The notes under the pieces: generated by a model
Database searches by the model: none
Told to the model about the DNA's origin: nothing
What the model saw: only the letters and a program-made list of their open reading frames with translations
Shown: positions 1-8,126 of the stretch, piece after piece
How positions within the stretch are numbered: the first letter of the stretch is position 1
Layout of the letters: each line of letters starts with the position of its first letter
Origin: Seohaeicola saemankumensis
GTDB taxonomy: Bacteria > Pseudomonadota > Alphaproteobacteria > Rhodobacterales > Rhodobacteraceae
Direction: 5' to 3'
DNA: 64,000 bases
NCBI RefSeq assembly: GCF_020171285.1
Contig: NZ_JAIUZI010000017.1
Span: forward strand, 25,610-89,609
Translations under genes and position numbers: made by a program

Positions 1-987
1 TTCTTTGCCTCGGACTATTTCCTGGCCGAAGCCACCAATACGCTGATCTGGTCGCTGGCCGGGCTGGGGCTGATGGTTCTGGTCGGACATACCGGGCAGG
101 TCAGCTTGGGCCACGCCGCCTTTCTGGCGATCGGTGCCTATACCGATGCCGCATTGATGAATGCTGGCTGGCCCTGGCTGCTGGCCTTTCTGACCGCAGG
201 CGCCGTGACCGGTGTCTTTGGCGCGATCATCGCCATTCCGGCGATCCGCATGTCGGGTATCTATTTGGCGATTGCCACCATGGCGCTGGCCGTTCTGGTG
301 GAAGAAGCGGTCATCCTCGCCGAGCCAATCACCGGGGGCGTCGCGGGCGTCTTTGCACCGGATATCGCTATCTTTGGCATCTCCTTCGGTCGTTATGACT
401 CGCTACCCAACTTCTACTGGCTGTGCCTGGCGGTCGTGGTCATCGTGACCTTCGGTTATGCCAACCTGCTGCGCAGCGCGACGGGGCGCAGTTTCCTCGC
501 CGTGCGCGACAGTGAAATCTCGGCCCGTGCGCTGGGGATCAACGTGTCAAGGACCAAGACGCTGGCCTTTGGCCTGTCGTGCGCGATCACCGGTCTGGCG
601 GGTGGCCTGATGGGGCACTTCTTCTCGTTCTTCAATTACGAGGCCTTCACCATCATCATCTCGATCAACCTGCTACTGGCGGTGACGATCGGCGGGCTGG
701 GCCATATCCAGGGTGCCTTTGCCGGCGCGATCCTGATCACCGCCGTGCCACAGGTTCTGGCCATCGTCCGCGACGGCCTGTCCAACATCGGCGTCGATCT
801 GTCCGGCGTGCCGGGCCTGGATACGCTGGTGTTCTCGCTGATCCTGATCGGTTTCATCATCTACGAGCCGCTCGGCATCTACGGCCGTTATCTGAAGATC
901 AAGGCGTTCTGGGATCTCTTCCCGCTGTCGCGGCGCGACATGTTTCGCCGCCAGATGACCTACCTGAAAACGGAGCGGATGAAATGA
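1..987 (+). CDS. livM: Branched-chain amino acid-type ABC transporter permease (LivM family), 5' end cut off
   Basis: Inner-membrane permease of a high-affinity carboxylate or amino acid ABC importer. The frame is open from base 1, so the true start lies before the window; 328 residues are visible. The protein is very hydrophobic with about eight membrane segments. The conserved LivM stretch GHTGQVSLGHAAF lies near the visible N-terminus and a GGLGHIQGAFAGA loop near residue 220 fits the ATPase-contact loop. The stop overlaps the next start (ATGA), so it is translationally coupled to the ATPase gene. The livH-type partner is presumably just upstream. Substrate is unknown; linkage to an acyl-CoA synthetase suggests an organic acid rather than leucine. 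Confidence 0.9.
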   Translation, partial: FFASDYFLAEATNTLIWSLAGLGLMVLVGHTGQVSLGHAAFLAIGAYTDAALMNAGWPWLLAFLTAGAVTGVFGAIIAIPAIRMSGIYLAIATMALAVLVEEAVILAEPITGGVAGVFAPDIAIFGISFGRYDSLPNFYWLCLAVVVIVTFGYANLLRSATGRSFLAVRDSEISARALGINVSRTKTLAFGLSCAITGLAGGLMGHFFSFFNYEAFTIIISINLLLAVTIGGLGHIQGAFAGAILITAVPQVLAIVRDGLSNIGVDLSGVPGLDTLVFSLILIGFIIYEPLGIYGRYLKIKAFWDLFPLSRRDMFRRQMTYLKTERMK

Positions 988-1787
988 GCTTGCTCGAAGT
1001 CAGAGACCTATCCATTGCCTTCGGCGGGCTCAAGGCCGTCGACGGGTTGAGCTTCGACGTGGCCGAAGGAGAGGTATTCACCCTCGTCGGACCGAACGGA
1101 GCCGGGAAATCCACCATCTTCAACATGATCTCGCGGTTTTACGAACCGACAGAGGGCAAAATCTTCTTCGATGGCGAAGAGATCACCCACCTGCCGGCCC
1201 ACAAGATCGCTGAACTGGGCATCGCGCGCACGTTCCAGAATATCGAACTCTTCGATCATTCCACCGTGCTGAGCAACCTGTTGATGGGGCGCCATGTGCA
1301 CCGCAAGACGCAGGTGATCCAGGATCTGTTGTTCACCCGCAAGGCGCGGGCCGACGAACGCTCGCACCGGCGCCGGGTCGAAGAGGTAATCACCTTTCTC
1401 GAACTCGAAGCGCACCGCGACAGCCTTATCGCCGGCCTGCCCTACGGTGTCCGCAAGGTGGTCGAGATCGGCCGCGCGCTGGCCATCGGCCCCAAGCTGC
1501 TGCTGCTGGATGAACCGGCGTCGGGTCTGTCGGTCGAGGAGACCCGCGACGTGGCGTTCTGGATCGAGGACATGAAGCGCGAAATGGGTCTGACCATCCT
1601 GATGATCGAACACGACATGGGGCTGGTGTCTGCCGTTTCCGACCGTGTTCTGGCCGTGGCAGACGGCAAGTTTCTGGCGCAGGGCACCGCGTCCGAGGTG
1701 CAAAGCCACCCTGACGTGATCGAGGCCTACCTGGGCACCGGCGTCAACGGTGAGCCCGAGCTCAAGAAAGAGGAGGCGGGCGCATGA
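984..1787 (+). CDS. livG: ABC transporter ATP-binding protein (LivG family)
   Basis: Cytoplasmic ATPase subunit powering the LivM-type permease. The Walker A GPNGAGKST is at residues 36-44, the signature region LPYGVRKVVEIGRAL follows, and Walker B LLLLDEPASGL comes after it, ending in the H-loop of MIEHDMG. The signature is degenerate (GVRKV rather than LSGGQ), as is usual in LivG proteins. Length 267 residues matches the family. The start overlaps the permease stop by four bases and the stop overlaps the next ATPase start in the same way, so three genes are tightly coupled. Confidence 0.92.
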   Translation: MSLLEVRDLSIAFGGLKAVDGLSFDVAEGEVFTLVGPNGAGKSTIFNMISRFYEPTEGKIFFDGEEITHLPAHKIAELGIARTFQNIELFDHSTVLSNLLMGRHVHRKTQVIQDLLFTRKARADERSHRRRVEEVITFLELEAHRDSLIAGLPYGVRKVVEIGRALAIGPKLLLLDEPASGLSVEETRDVAFWIEDMKREMGLTILMIEHDMGLVSAVSDRVLAVADGKFLAQGTASEVQSHPDVIEAYLGTGVNGEPELKKEEAGA

Positions 1788-2554
1788 CAACGGTTCTGGA
1801 CGTCCAAAACGTCGAAAGCTTCTACGGAGCGGTCATGGCGCTGCGTGGCGTGTCGATCCAGGTCCCCGAGGGCCAGATCGTCACCATCCTCGGCGCCAAT
1901 GGTGCCGGCAAGACGACCCTGATGAAAACCGTCTCTGGGGTGATCTATCCCGAAAAGGGGCACATCACCTTTGCCGGCGACCGCATCGACGGCAAGGACC
2001 CCGAAAAGATTGCCAGTTCCGGTCTGGCCCATGTGCCCGAAGGGCGCGAGGTGTTCCCCTTTCTGACGGTCGAGGAAAACCTGCGGCTGGGGGCCTATTC
2101 CCGCAAGGGCGCGGCGGACATCGAAGACGATCTGGATATGGTGTACTCCTATTTCCCGATCCTGCGCGAGCGTCGCAAACAGGCGTCGGGCACCATGTCC
2201 GGCGGCCAGCAGCAGATGCTGGCGATCGGGCGCGGATTGATGGCGCGGCCCAAGCTGATGCTGCTGGATGAACCCAGTCTGGGTCTGTCTCCGCTGCTGA
2301 CGCAGGAAATCTTCGGCATCATCTCTCGGCTGAACCACGAGCAAAAGGTCACCATGCTGCTGGTCGAGCAGAACGCCAACATCGCGCTGCACACCGCGCA
2401 TTACGGCTACGTTCTGGAACTTGGCCGCATCGTGATGGCGGGGGACTCGGAGAAACTGCTGAATTCGGCCGATATCCAGGAATTTTATCTGGGCCAGCAA
2501 GGCGAAAGCCAGCGCGGCCAGAAGCGCTGGAAAAAGCGCAAGACGTGGAGGTAA
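1784..2554 (+). CDS. livF: ABC transporter ATP-binding protein (LivF family)
   Basis: Second ATPase subunit of the same importer, 256 residues. Walker A GANGAGKTT is at residues 37-45, the canonical signature MSGGQQQMLAIGRGL follows, then Walker B LMLLDEPSLGLSP. The start ATG overlaps the stop of the preceding ATPase gene (ATGA). The last codons run past the ribosome-binding site and start codon region of the following acyl-CoA synthetase gene, so all four genes probably share one transcript. The lysine/arginine-rich C-terminus (about 12 residues) is longer than usual. Confidence 0.92.
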   Translation: MTTVLDVQNVESFYGAVMALRGVSIQVPEGQIVTILGANGAGKTTLMKTVSGVIYPEKGHITFAGDRIDGKDPEKIASSGLAHVPEGREVFPFLTVEENLRLGAYSRKGAADIEDDLDMVYSYFPILRERRKQASGTMSGGQQQMLAIGRGLMARPKLMLLDEPSLGLSPLLTQEIFGIISRLNHEQKVTMLLVEQNANIALHTAHYGYVLELGRIVMAGDSEKLLNSADIQEFYLGQQGESQRGQKRWKKRKTWR

Positions 2555-2559
2555 TCACC

Positions 2560-4401
2560 ATGCTGGACGGAGTAACAACCCCTGACGGGTCGATCCTGTT
2601 CGACGGCTGCGACACGATCGTCAAACTGTGGGCCAAACGCTGCAAGGAAAAGGCAGGCCACACCGCCCACCGGGAAAAAGAATACGGCATCTGGCAATCC
2701 TACAGCTGGACCGATTTCTACGAGCACGCCCGCTGGATCGGGCAGGCATTCATGGAAATGGGCCTGCGGCACGGCGAATGCGTCCAGATCCTGTCGGAGG
2801 ACCGCCGCGAATGGATCTATATCGACCTCGCTGTCGCCAGCATCGGTGCGATTCCGACCGGTGTCTACACCACCGACAGCGCTGACCAGCTGGCCTATCT
2901 GGTCAACGACAGCCAGGCCAAGTTCCTGATCATCGAGAACGACGAACAGCTCGACAAGTTTCTGGAGGCGCGGGACAAAATGCCGGGCCTGCAAAAGGCC
3001 ATCGTGCTAGAGCGCGAAGGCCTGCGCGATTTCCACGACGAGCAGGTCATGTTCTATGACGAACTGCTGTTGATGGGCCGCAAGGCGCAGGAAAAACACC
3101 CCAACCGGTTCGAGCAGGCCCTGGAACAGGTGCAGCCCGAAGACACCCGGATGCTGGTCTATACCTCTGGCACCACCGGACCGCCAAAGGGCGCGATGAT
3201 CACCCACCGGAACATGATGTTCCAGCTGGTCTCGGCAGAGACCCTGCTCGACGTCAGCTCCGAGGATGAACAGCTGTGCTTCCTGCCGCTGTGCCACGTG
3301 CTCGAGCGGATCTTTTCCGTCGAACAGCCGATCCGCGCCGGGGCCGTGGTGAACTTTGCCGAAAGCCCGGAAACCGTCTTTGACAACCTGCGCGAGGTCG
3401 CCCCGACCCTGTTCACCGCTGTCCCCCGTCTGTGGGAGAAAATGTATTCGCGGATCATGATCATGCGGTCCGAGGCGACGCCGATGGGCCGGGTGGTTTT
3501 CGATTGGGCGATCAAGCAGGGGCTGAAGAAAGCCGCGGCCAAGGAAAACGGCAAATCGCTGGATCCCATTTCGGGGCTGAGCCACGCGCTGGCCGACTGG
3601 CTGGTTCTGTCCAACATCCGTTCGATGCTGGGCATGACCCGTATCCGGCGCGGCACCACCGGCGCGGCGCCGATTTCTCCTGACCTGCTGCGCTGGTTCG
3701 CGGGTATCGGCGTGCCGCTGAGCGAAGGGTTCGGCATGACGGAGACGGCCGGTGTTGCGACGGTGAACGATCCGCGCAACAACCGGATCGGGACCGTTGG
3801 ACCGGCCCTGCCCGGCTGCGAGGTCAAGATCGCCGAAGACGGCGAGATCCTGATCAAGGGTGGCAACATCTTCAAAGGTTACTGGAACCGGCCCGAGAAA
3901 ACGGCCGAAACCATGTCGCCCGATGGATACCTGTTGACTGGCGACATCGGTGAAATCGACGACAACGGTTGTCTCAGGATCACCGGCCGCAAGAAGGACA
4001 TCATCATCACCGCCGGGGGCAAGAACATCACCCCCGCCGAGATCGAGAGCAAGCTCAAGTTCTCGCCCTATATCTCGGACGCCGTTGTGATCGGGGACAA
4101 GCGGAAATACCTGACCTGCCTGATCATGATCGACCAGGAAAACGTCGAGAAATTCGCGCAGGACAAACAGATCCCGTTCTCGGATTTCGCCTCGCTGGCC
4201 CATGCCAAGGAGGTCGTGAACCTGATCCGCGAAGTGGTGACCGAAACCAACGCCGAATTCGCCCGCGTCGAACAGATCAAGGATTTCCGCCTGATCGACG
4301 TGTTGCTGACGGCCGAGGACGAAGAACTGACGCCGACCATGAAACTGAAACGGGGCTTTGTCGAAAAACGTCACAAGGCGCTGATCGACCAGATGTACTG
4401 A
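2560..4401 (+). CDS. AMP-binding long-chain-type acyl-CoA synthetase
   Basis: ATP-dependent carboxylic acid:CoA ligase of the adenylate-forming superfamily, 613 residues. Visible motifs are the P-loop LVYTSGTTGPPKGAM, EGFGMTETAG, TGDIGEIDDNG and the hinge/K-loop GRKKDIIITAGGKNITP. The size and the long linker before the C-terminal domain resemble long-chain (FadD/Faa1-like) enzymes. I chose ATG 2560 because GGAGG sits 8 bases upstream; an in-frame GTG at 2545 lacks such a site. It sits inside a liv-type ABC operon, so it probably activates the imported acid on arrival. The exact substrate cannot be read from sequence. Confidence 0.88.
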   Translation: MLDGVTTPDGSILFDGCDTIVKLWAKRCKEKAGHTAHREKEYGIWQSYSWTDFYEHARWIGQAFMEMGLRHGECVQILSEDRREWIYIDLAVASIGAIPTGVYTTDSADQLAYLVNDSQAKFLIIENDEQLDKFLEARDKMPGLQKAIVLEREGLRDFHDEQVMFYDELLLMGRKAQEKHPNRFEQALEQVQPEDTRMLVYTSGTTGPPKGAMITHRNMMFQLVSAETLLDVSSEDEQLCFLPLCHVLERIFSVEQPIRAGAVVNFAESPETVFDNLREVAPTLFTAVPRLWEKMYSRIMIMRSEATPMGRVVFDWAIKQGLKKAAAKENGKSLDPISGLSHALADWLVLSNIRSMLGMTRIRRGTTGAAPISPDLLRWFAGIGVPLSEGFGMTETAGVATVNDPRNNRIGTVGPALPGCEVKIAEDGEILIKGGNIFKGYWNRPEKTAETMSPDGYLLTGDIGEIDDNGCLRITGRKKDIIITAGGKNITPAEIESKLKFSPYISDAVVIGDKRKYLTCLIMIDQENVEKFAQDKQIPFSDFASLAHAKEVVNLIREVVTETNAEFARVEQIKDFRLIDVLLTAEDEELTPTMKLKRGFVEKRHKALIDQMY

Positions 4402-4426
4402 ACTGAACTCAATGTTGGAGGAAAAC

Positions 4427-5596
4427 ATGAAAACCAAACTGATGGCCGCCGGGGTTGCCCTGGCATCAATGACCGGCGCAGTTGTGGCCGAAACACCCGG
4501 TGTGACTGCTGACAGCATCATCATCGGCGGCGCGCATGACCTGTCCGGTATCTTTGCGCCCTTCTCTGTGCCTGCTGTGAAAGGTGCCCAGCACTATATC
4601 GATCAGGTCAACGCCGCCGGTGGCGTGCATGGCCGCCAGATCGAGTATGTGGTCGAGGATCACGGCTACCAGATCCCCAAGGCGCTGCAGGCCGCGAACA
4701 AGCTGATCAACCGCAACGAAGTCTTTGCGATGATGCTGAACCTGGGCACGCCCCACAACGAAGCCATGTTCAAGATGATGGAGCCCAAGGGCATTCCGAA
4801 CACCAGCCCGCTGTCCGCCGCCCGCCAGATGGCCGAGCCGCTGGAGCCGTGGAAATTCGCGGGTACCGCGCCTTATTACAATCAGGTTCGCGCCACCGTC
4901 GGGTACCTGATCGACACCGAAGGCAAGGAAAACTTCTGCGCGATGATCCTTCCCACCGACTTTGGCGAAGAAATCCGCCATGGCATGAAGGACGAACTGG
5001 GTGAACGCGGTCTGGAATACATCGCTGAATCCACCCACAAGCCGGATGAAAAAGACTTTGTCGGCGCCCTTGGCAAACTGCGCGAACAGGGTTGCTCGAC
5101 CATCGGTCTGGCGCTTGGCATCAGCCAGGCGATCACCGCGATCGTGACGGCTGACAAGATGGGCTTCAAGGACATGACGTTCTTCTTCACCTCCGCCGGC
5201 TTCCTGCCGGTGACCGCTGCCGCGCTTGGCCAGCAGGGTGTGACGGTTGATGTCTACGCCGGTGCCGGCTACCCGGACGTGACCCAGCGTATGGACGTCC
5301 CCGAGGTCAAGGCATGGGCCGACAGCTTTACCGCCGCAACCGGCGAGAAAGCCGAAATCGCGGCTGTTCTGGGCTACTCGGCGGCTGTGACCCTGGTCAA
5401 GGCGCTGGAAGCCGCAGGACCTGACCTGACCCACGAGAGCTTTATCGCGGGCATGGAAACGCTGAACTACATGGACACCGTTGGCGGTTATCATGTCGAC
5501 TACAGCGCCGAGGATCACGTCGGCGGCGAGGCGATCTTTATCTCCAAGGCCAACGCCGGGAAATGGAACCTGCTGGGAACGATCGAAGCTGAGTAA
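4427..5596 (+). CDS. ABC transporter substrate-binding protein (LivJ/LivK-like)
   Basis: Periplasmic ligand-binding protein of the importer, 389 residues, type I periplasmic-binding fold (Peripla_BP_6 kind). A Sec signal peptide (Lys at 2 and 4, hydrophobic core, AVVA cleavage region near residue 21) precedes the mature protein. ATG 4427 has a GGAGG at 4417-4421. An upstream in-frame ATG at 4412 would lengthen the signal peptide and is less likely. It closes the operon and is followed by a strong hairpin terminator. Confidence 0.9.
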   Translation: MKTKLMAAGVALASMTGAVVAETPGVTADSIIIGGAHDLSGIFAPFSVPAVKGAQHYIDQVNAAGGVHGRQIEYVVEDHGYQIPKALQAANKLINRNEVFAMMLNLGTPHNEAMFKMMEPKGIPNTSPLSAARQMAEPLEPWKFAGTAPYYNQVRATVGYLIDTEGKENFCAMILPTDFGEEIRHGMKDELGERGLEYIAESTHKPDEKDFVGALGKLREQGCSTIGLALGISQAITAIVTADKMGFKDMTFFFTSAGFLPVTAAALGQQGVTVDVYAGAGYPDVTQRMDVPEVKAWADSFTAATGEKAEIAAVLGYSAAVTLVKALEAAGPDLTHESFIAGMETLNYMDTVGGYHVDYSAEDHVGGEAIFISKANAGKWNLLGTIEAE

Positions 5597-5619
5597 GCTC
5601 TGATCGGCCGGTCAACGAC

Positions 5620-5651
5620 AAAGGGCGGTGGATCACTCCACCGCCCTTTTT
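5620..5651 (+). terminator. Rho-independent terminator after the liv-type operon
   Basis: A perfect GC-rich stem (AAAGGGCGGTGGA paired with its complement, loop TCAC) is followed by a T run on the plus strand. The A run on the other side gives a T run on the minus strand too, so it can also stop transcription of the convergent acyltransferase gene. Confidence 0.9.
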
Positions 5652-5684
5652 CTGTGGCGCATTCCGAAATTGCCACGCCCGGGT

Positions 5685-7244
5685 TCAGGTCGGGTTTTTC
5701 GGTGTCGCGGGTTTCTTGGCTGGCGTCCGTTTGGCAGGTGCCCGCTTGGCGGCGGTCCGTTTGGCGGGCGCCTTGCGTGCCGCCGGCTTTTTCGGTTCGG
5801 GTTCCGCCTTGGCCTCGATTGCCGGTTCGGCTGCGGCGGTCACTTTTGCGACGGCCTTTTCAAAGGCCTTGAACTCTTCGACGATCAGGTCAGTCAGGAC
5901 CGAGGTGTCCGCCATGGCCGTCTTGGCCGAGACGATGCCGAAATCCAGCCGGTCGCAATAGCTCTGCACGGTCATGTTCAATCCGACGCCGTGCTGCGGG
6001 ATCGACACCGGGAAATAGGCTTCCATCTCGTGGCCCAGCAGATACATCGGCGTCCGCGATCCCGGCACGTTCGACACCACCAGGTTCATGGTCGGTGGCA
6101 ACCGGTCCGCGGCCTTGGTTTCGCTCATGATCCGGGTCAGACCCTTCAGGAACAGCGGCGCGCCATAGATCGAATACTCGAGGTGAATGGTATCCTTGAC
6201 CATATCGACGCGATCCTTGGCATCGGTCATCGACTCGTGGATGGCCTTCAGCCGTTCCAGGGGATCCGCGATATCTGTACCAAGGCTGCCGAACATCATG
6301 ATGACCTGGTTGTTCATCGCATAGTCGCCAGGTTTGCGCAGCGATACCGGAACACCGGCAATCAACGGGTCGGAGGGCAGTTCGTTCATCTGTGTCAGGT
6401 ACCGGCGCAAGGCGCCCCCGCACAGCATCATCACAACGTCGTTGATCTTGGCCCCGACCGCCTTGCCCAGGGCTTTGACCTCGTTCAGCGGCAGGGTCAG
6501 CGTCGCGAAACTGCGCCCCCGCCCGATCGACATGTTCAAAGAGGTCCGCGGCGGTGTCAGCGCCGTGCTCTGCTTGGGGTGAACCAGGTCGTCGATGGCC
6601 TTGCGCCCCAGCCGCTCCAGCGTTTTCAGAAACTGCGGCGTGTTCTCGATCAGCTCGACCTGCTGCCGCATCAGTTGGGCATAGGATTCGGTCAGCTGCT
6701 GCACCCATTCCGGCTGTGATGACCGGGCATGGCGCGGCACCTTGGGCGGATCGATCTTGGTGATCTCGGGCGTCTTGTCGTACAGCACGTCCATGGTGAT
6801 CATGCCCGCGCCGCCGTCCAGACAGGCATGGTGCGTCTTGGTATATAGCGCGAAACCACCCTCTTCGAGACCTTCGATCACATAGAACTGCCACAGTGGC
6901 CGGTTCCGGTCGAGCGGGACGGCATGCAGCCGTTCAACCAACTCGTTCAGCTGTTTGCGATTGCCGGGTTTCGGCAGTGCGTTGTGGCGCAGGTGGTAAT
7001 CCCAGTCCAGATCGTAATCTTCGATCCAGATCGGATCGAAAGGCGCAAAGGAGGACGTGCCAAGACGCCGGTGCAGATAGCTGATCAGGTGAATGCGATC
7101 TTCGATGAACTGCTGGTAATCTTCAAAGATGTTCCCGTCATAGTCGTCTTTTGGCTTAAAGATCGCCAGACCGGCCACGTGCATCGGGGATTCCGGCGTT
7201 TCGTAATACAGGAACGTGGCGTCCATGGTCGAAAGATGTGCCAT
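5685..7244 (-). CDS. Wax ester synthase/diacylglycerol acyltransferase (WS/DGAT family) with Lys/Ala/Pro-rich C-terminal tail
   Basis: Transfers an acyl group from acyl-CoA to a long-chain alcohol or diacylglycerol, making neutral storage lipid. The catalytic HHxxxDG motif is HHACLDG at residues 138-144; the PLW motif is at 116-118 and the second-domain ND motif follows in KINDVVMMLCGGAL. Length is 519 residues, longer than the usual 450-480, because of a C-terminal tail from about residue 480 built of KKPA/KRTA/KRAP-like repeats. The tail resembles histone H1- or PhaF-type DNA/granule-binding tails. A strong GGGAGG precedes the ATG. A phasin gene lies just upstream on the same strand, consistent with granule-associated storage. 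Confidence 0.9.
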   Translation of the reverse strand: MAHLSTMDATFLYYETPESPMHVAGLAIFKPKDDYDGNIFEDYQQFIEDRIHLISYLHRRLGTSSFAPFDPIWIEDYDLDWDYHLRHNALPKPGNRKQLNELVERLHAVPLDRNRPLWQFYVIEGLEEGGFALYTKTHHACLDGGAGMITMDVLYDKTPEITKIDPPKVPRHARSSQPEWVQQLTESYAQLMRQQVELIENTPQFLKTLERLGRKAIDDLVHPKQSTALTPPRTSLNMSIGRGRSFATLTLPLNEVKALGKAVGAKINDVVMMLCGGALRRYLTQMNELPSDPLIAGVPVSLRKPGDYAMNNQVIMMFGSLGTDIADPLERLKAIHESMTDAKDRVDMVKDTIHLEYSIYGAPLFLKGLTRIMSETKAADRLPPTMNLVVSNVPGSRTPMYLLGHEMEAYFPVSIPQHGVGLNMTVQSYCDRLDFGIVSAKTAMADTSVLTDLIVEEFKAFEKAVAKVTAAAEPAIEAKAEPEPKKPAARKAPAKRTAAKRAPAKRTPAKKPATPKNPT

Positions 7245-7372
7245 GACAATCCTCCCTTTCAGTTTGCGGCCGATGCGGACGGCGCTCCCCTGCGGTCGTC
7301 TGATGGCCAGTCTCGGTTCCGGGTCGTCTCAGTCTCTGCGTCCGGTTGTTGGTCCCGGCTTTACAGATACGG

Positions 7373-7403
7373 ACTGCCCGGTCGTCCTGTGGGACCGGGC
7401 AGT
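7373..7403. terminator. 11-bp perfect hairpin between phasin and acyltransferase genes
   Basis: ACTGCCCGGTC pairs perfectly with GACCGGGCAGT across a 9-base loop. It starts about 40 bases after the phasin stop codon, where a terminator or mRNA-stabilising hairpin is expected. No clear T run follows on the minus strand, so it may only attenuate transcription into the acyltransferase gene. Confidence 0.5.
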
Positions 7404-7444
7404 CTGGTTTGCATGGTCCGGTGTGTGGGCACCGGCAATGGGTC

Positions 7445-7897
7445 TCAGCTGGCCTTGGCTTTGGCGGCTTTGGACAGCCCGTCAATCACCTCATGCGCGC
7501 GTGCCGAATAGGTCTGCGAGGCATCGCGGTAGGTGTTGTAACGGATTTCGTTCAACTCCTTGACGCTGGCGTTCATGGTTTCCACGGCGTCGCGGACAAA
7601 GTTCTGTTCGATGTCGAACGCTTCCTGCATGGTCGGCGCCTTCAGGATCGACAGGGTCGCCGCGGCGCGGGCATTCAACAGATCGCCTGCCAGTTTCAGA
7701 ACCTTGGTGGTGGCCTGAATTTCGCCTTCGATCGCAATGTTACCGGCGGTTTTGACGTCCTCGGTCACCTTGCTGGCGGCCTCGCGCAGCTTGTCACCGG
7801 ATTCCTTCATCCACTCTTCTGCCTTGGCAACGGATTCGTTGATGGCCTTGGCGTCGATGGTTTCTGCTTCGGGCTTTTTGGCTTTGGTCGTGGTCAT
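7445..7897 (-). CDS. Phasin family protein
   Basis: Small amphipathic granule-coating protein of 150 residues. It is almost entirely alpha-helical with heptad-like Ala/Lys/Glu patterning and no cysteine. The central block with KLAGDLLNARAAATLSILKAP followed by QEAFDIEQNFVRDA is typical of the Phasin_2 group associated with polyhydroxyalkanoate granules. Both termini are Lys/Ala-rich. AGGAGA lies 7 bases before the ATG. A CTGC-N3-GCAG palindrome 64 bases upstream suggests control by a PhaR-type repressor, although phaR itself is not in this window. Confidence 0.85.
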   Translation of the reverse strand: MTTTKAKKPEAETIDAKAINESVAKAEEWMKESGDKLREAASKVTEDVKTAGNIAIEGEIQATTKVLKLAGDLLNARAAATLSILKAPTMQEAFDIEQNFVRDAVETMNASVKELNEIRYNTYRDASQTYSARAHEVIDGLSKAAKAKAS

Positions 7898-7960
7898 GTC
7901 GTTTCTCCTATCAAGTGCCAGCTTCTGACGGTTGCCCGAGTATCGGCACAGCCTGTCATG

Positions 7961-7971
7961 CTGCAGTGCAG
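7961..7971. promoter_or_regulatory. Candidate PhaR operator upstream of the phasin gene
   Basis: CTGCAGTGCAG fits the CTGC-N3-GCAG element reported for PhaR of Paracoccus denitrificans and lies 64-74 bases before the phasin start. It is immediately followed by GAATATATG and another TTGCAG. Match and position are seen; binding is inferred. Confidence 0.55.
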
Positions 7972-8049
7972 AATATATGTTTGCAGCGCTGAAACTTCAA
8001 GTTTTTAAGGCAAATAGACACGTTATGTCGCAGAATTTTGGTGAAAAAG

Positions 8050-8082
8050 CCCCTGAAATTCTGCGCTGCAGAAATTCAGGGG
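8050..8082 (-). terminator. Terminator of the lipase-like gene that contains a second PhaR-like palindrome
   Basis: A 15-bp near-perfect inverted repeat (one mismatch) has a 3-base loop. Read on the minus strand it is followed by CTTTTTC and lies 45 bases after the hydrolase stop, so it is a good Rho-independent terminator. Its centre at 8061-8071 is CTGCGCTGCAG, again CTGC-N3-GCAG, so the same DNA could bind PhaR upstream of the phasin promoter. Confidence 0.7.
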
Positions 8083-8126
8083 AGTTCGGGGTGCGCCGAC
8101 CGCCACGGGGGCGGGCCGGCGCCGAT

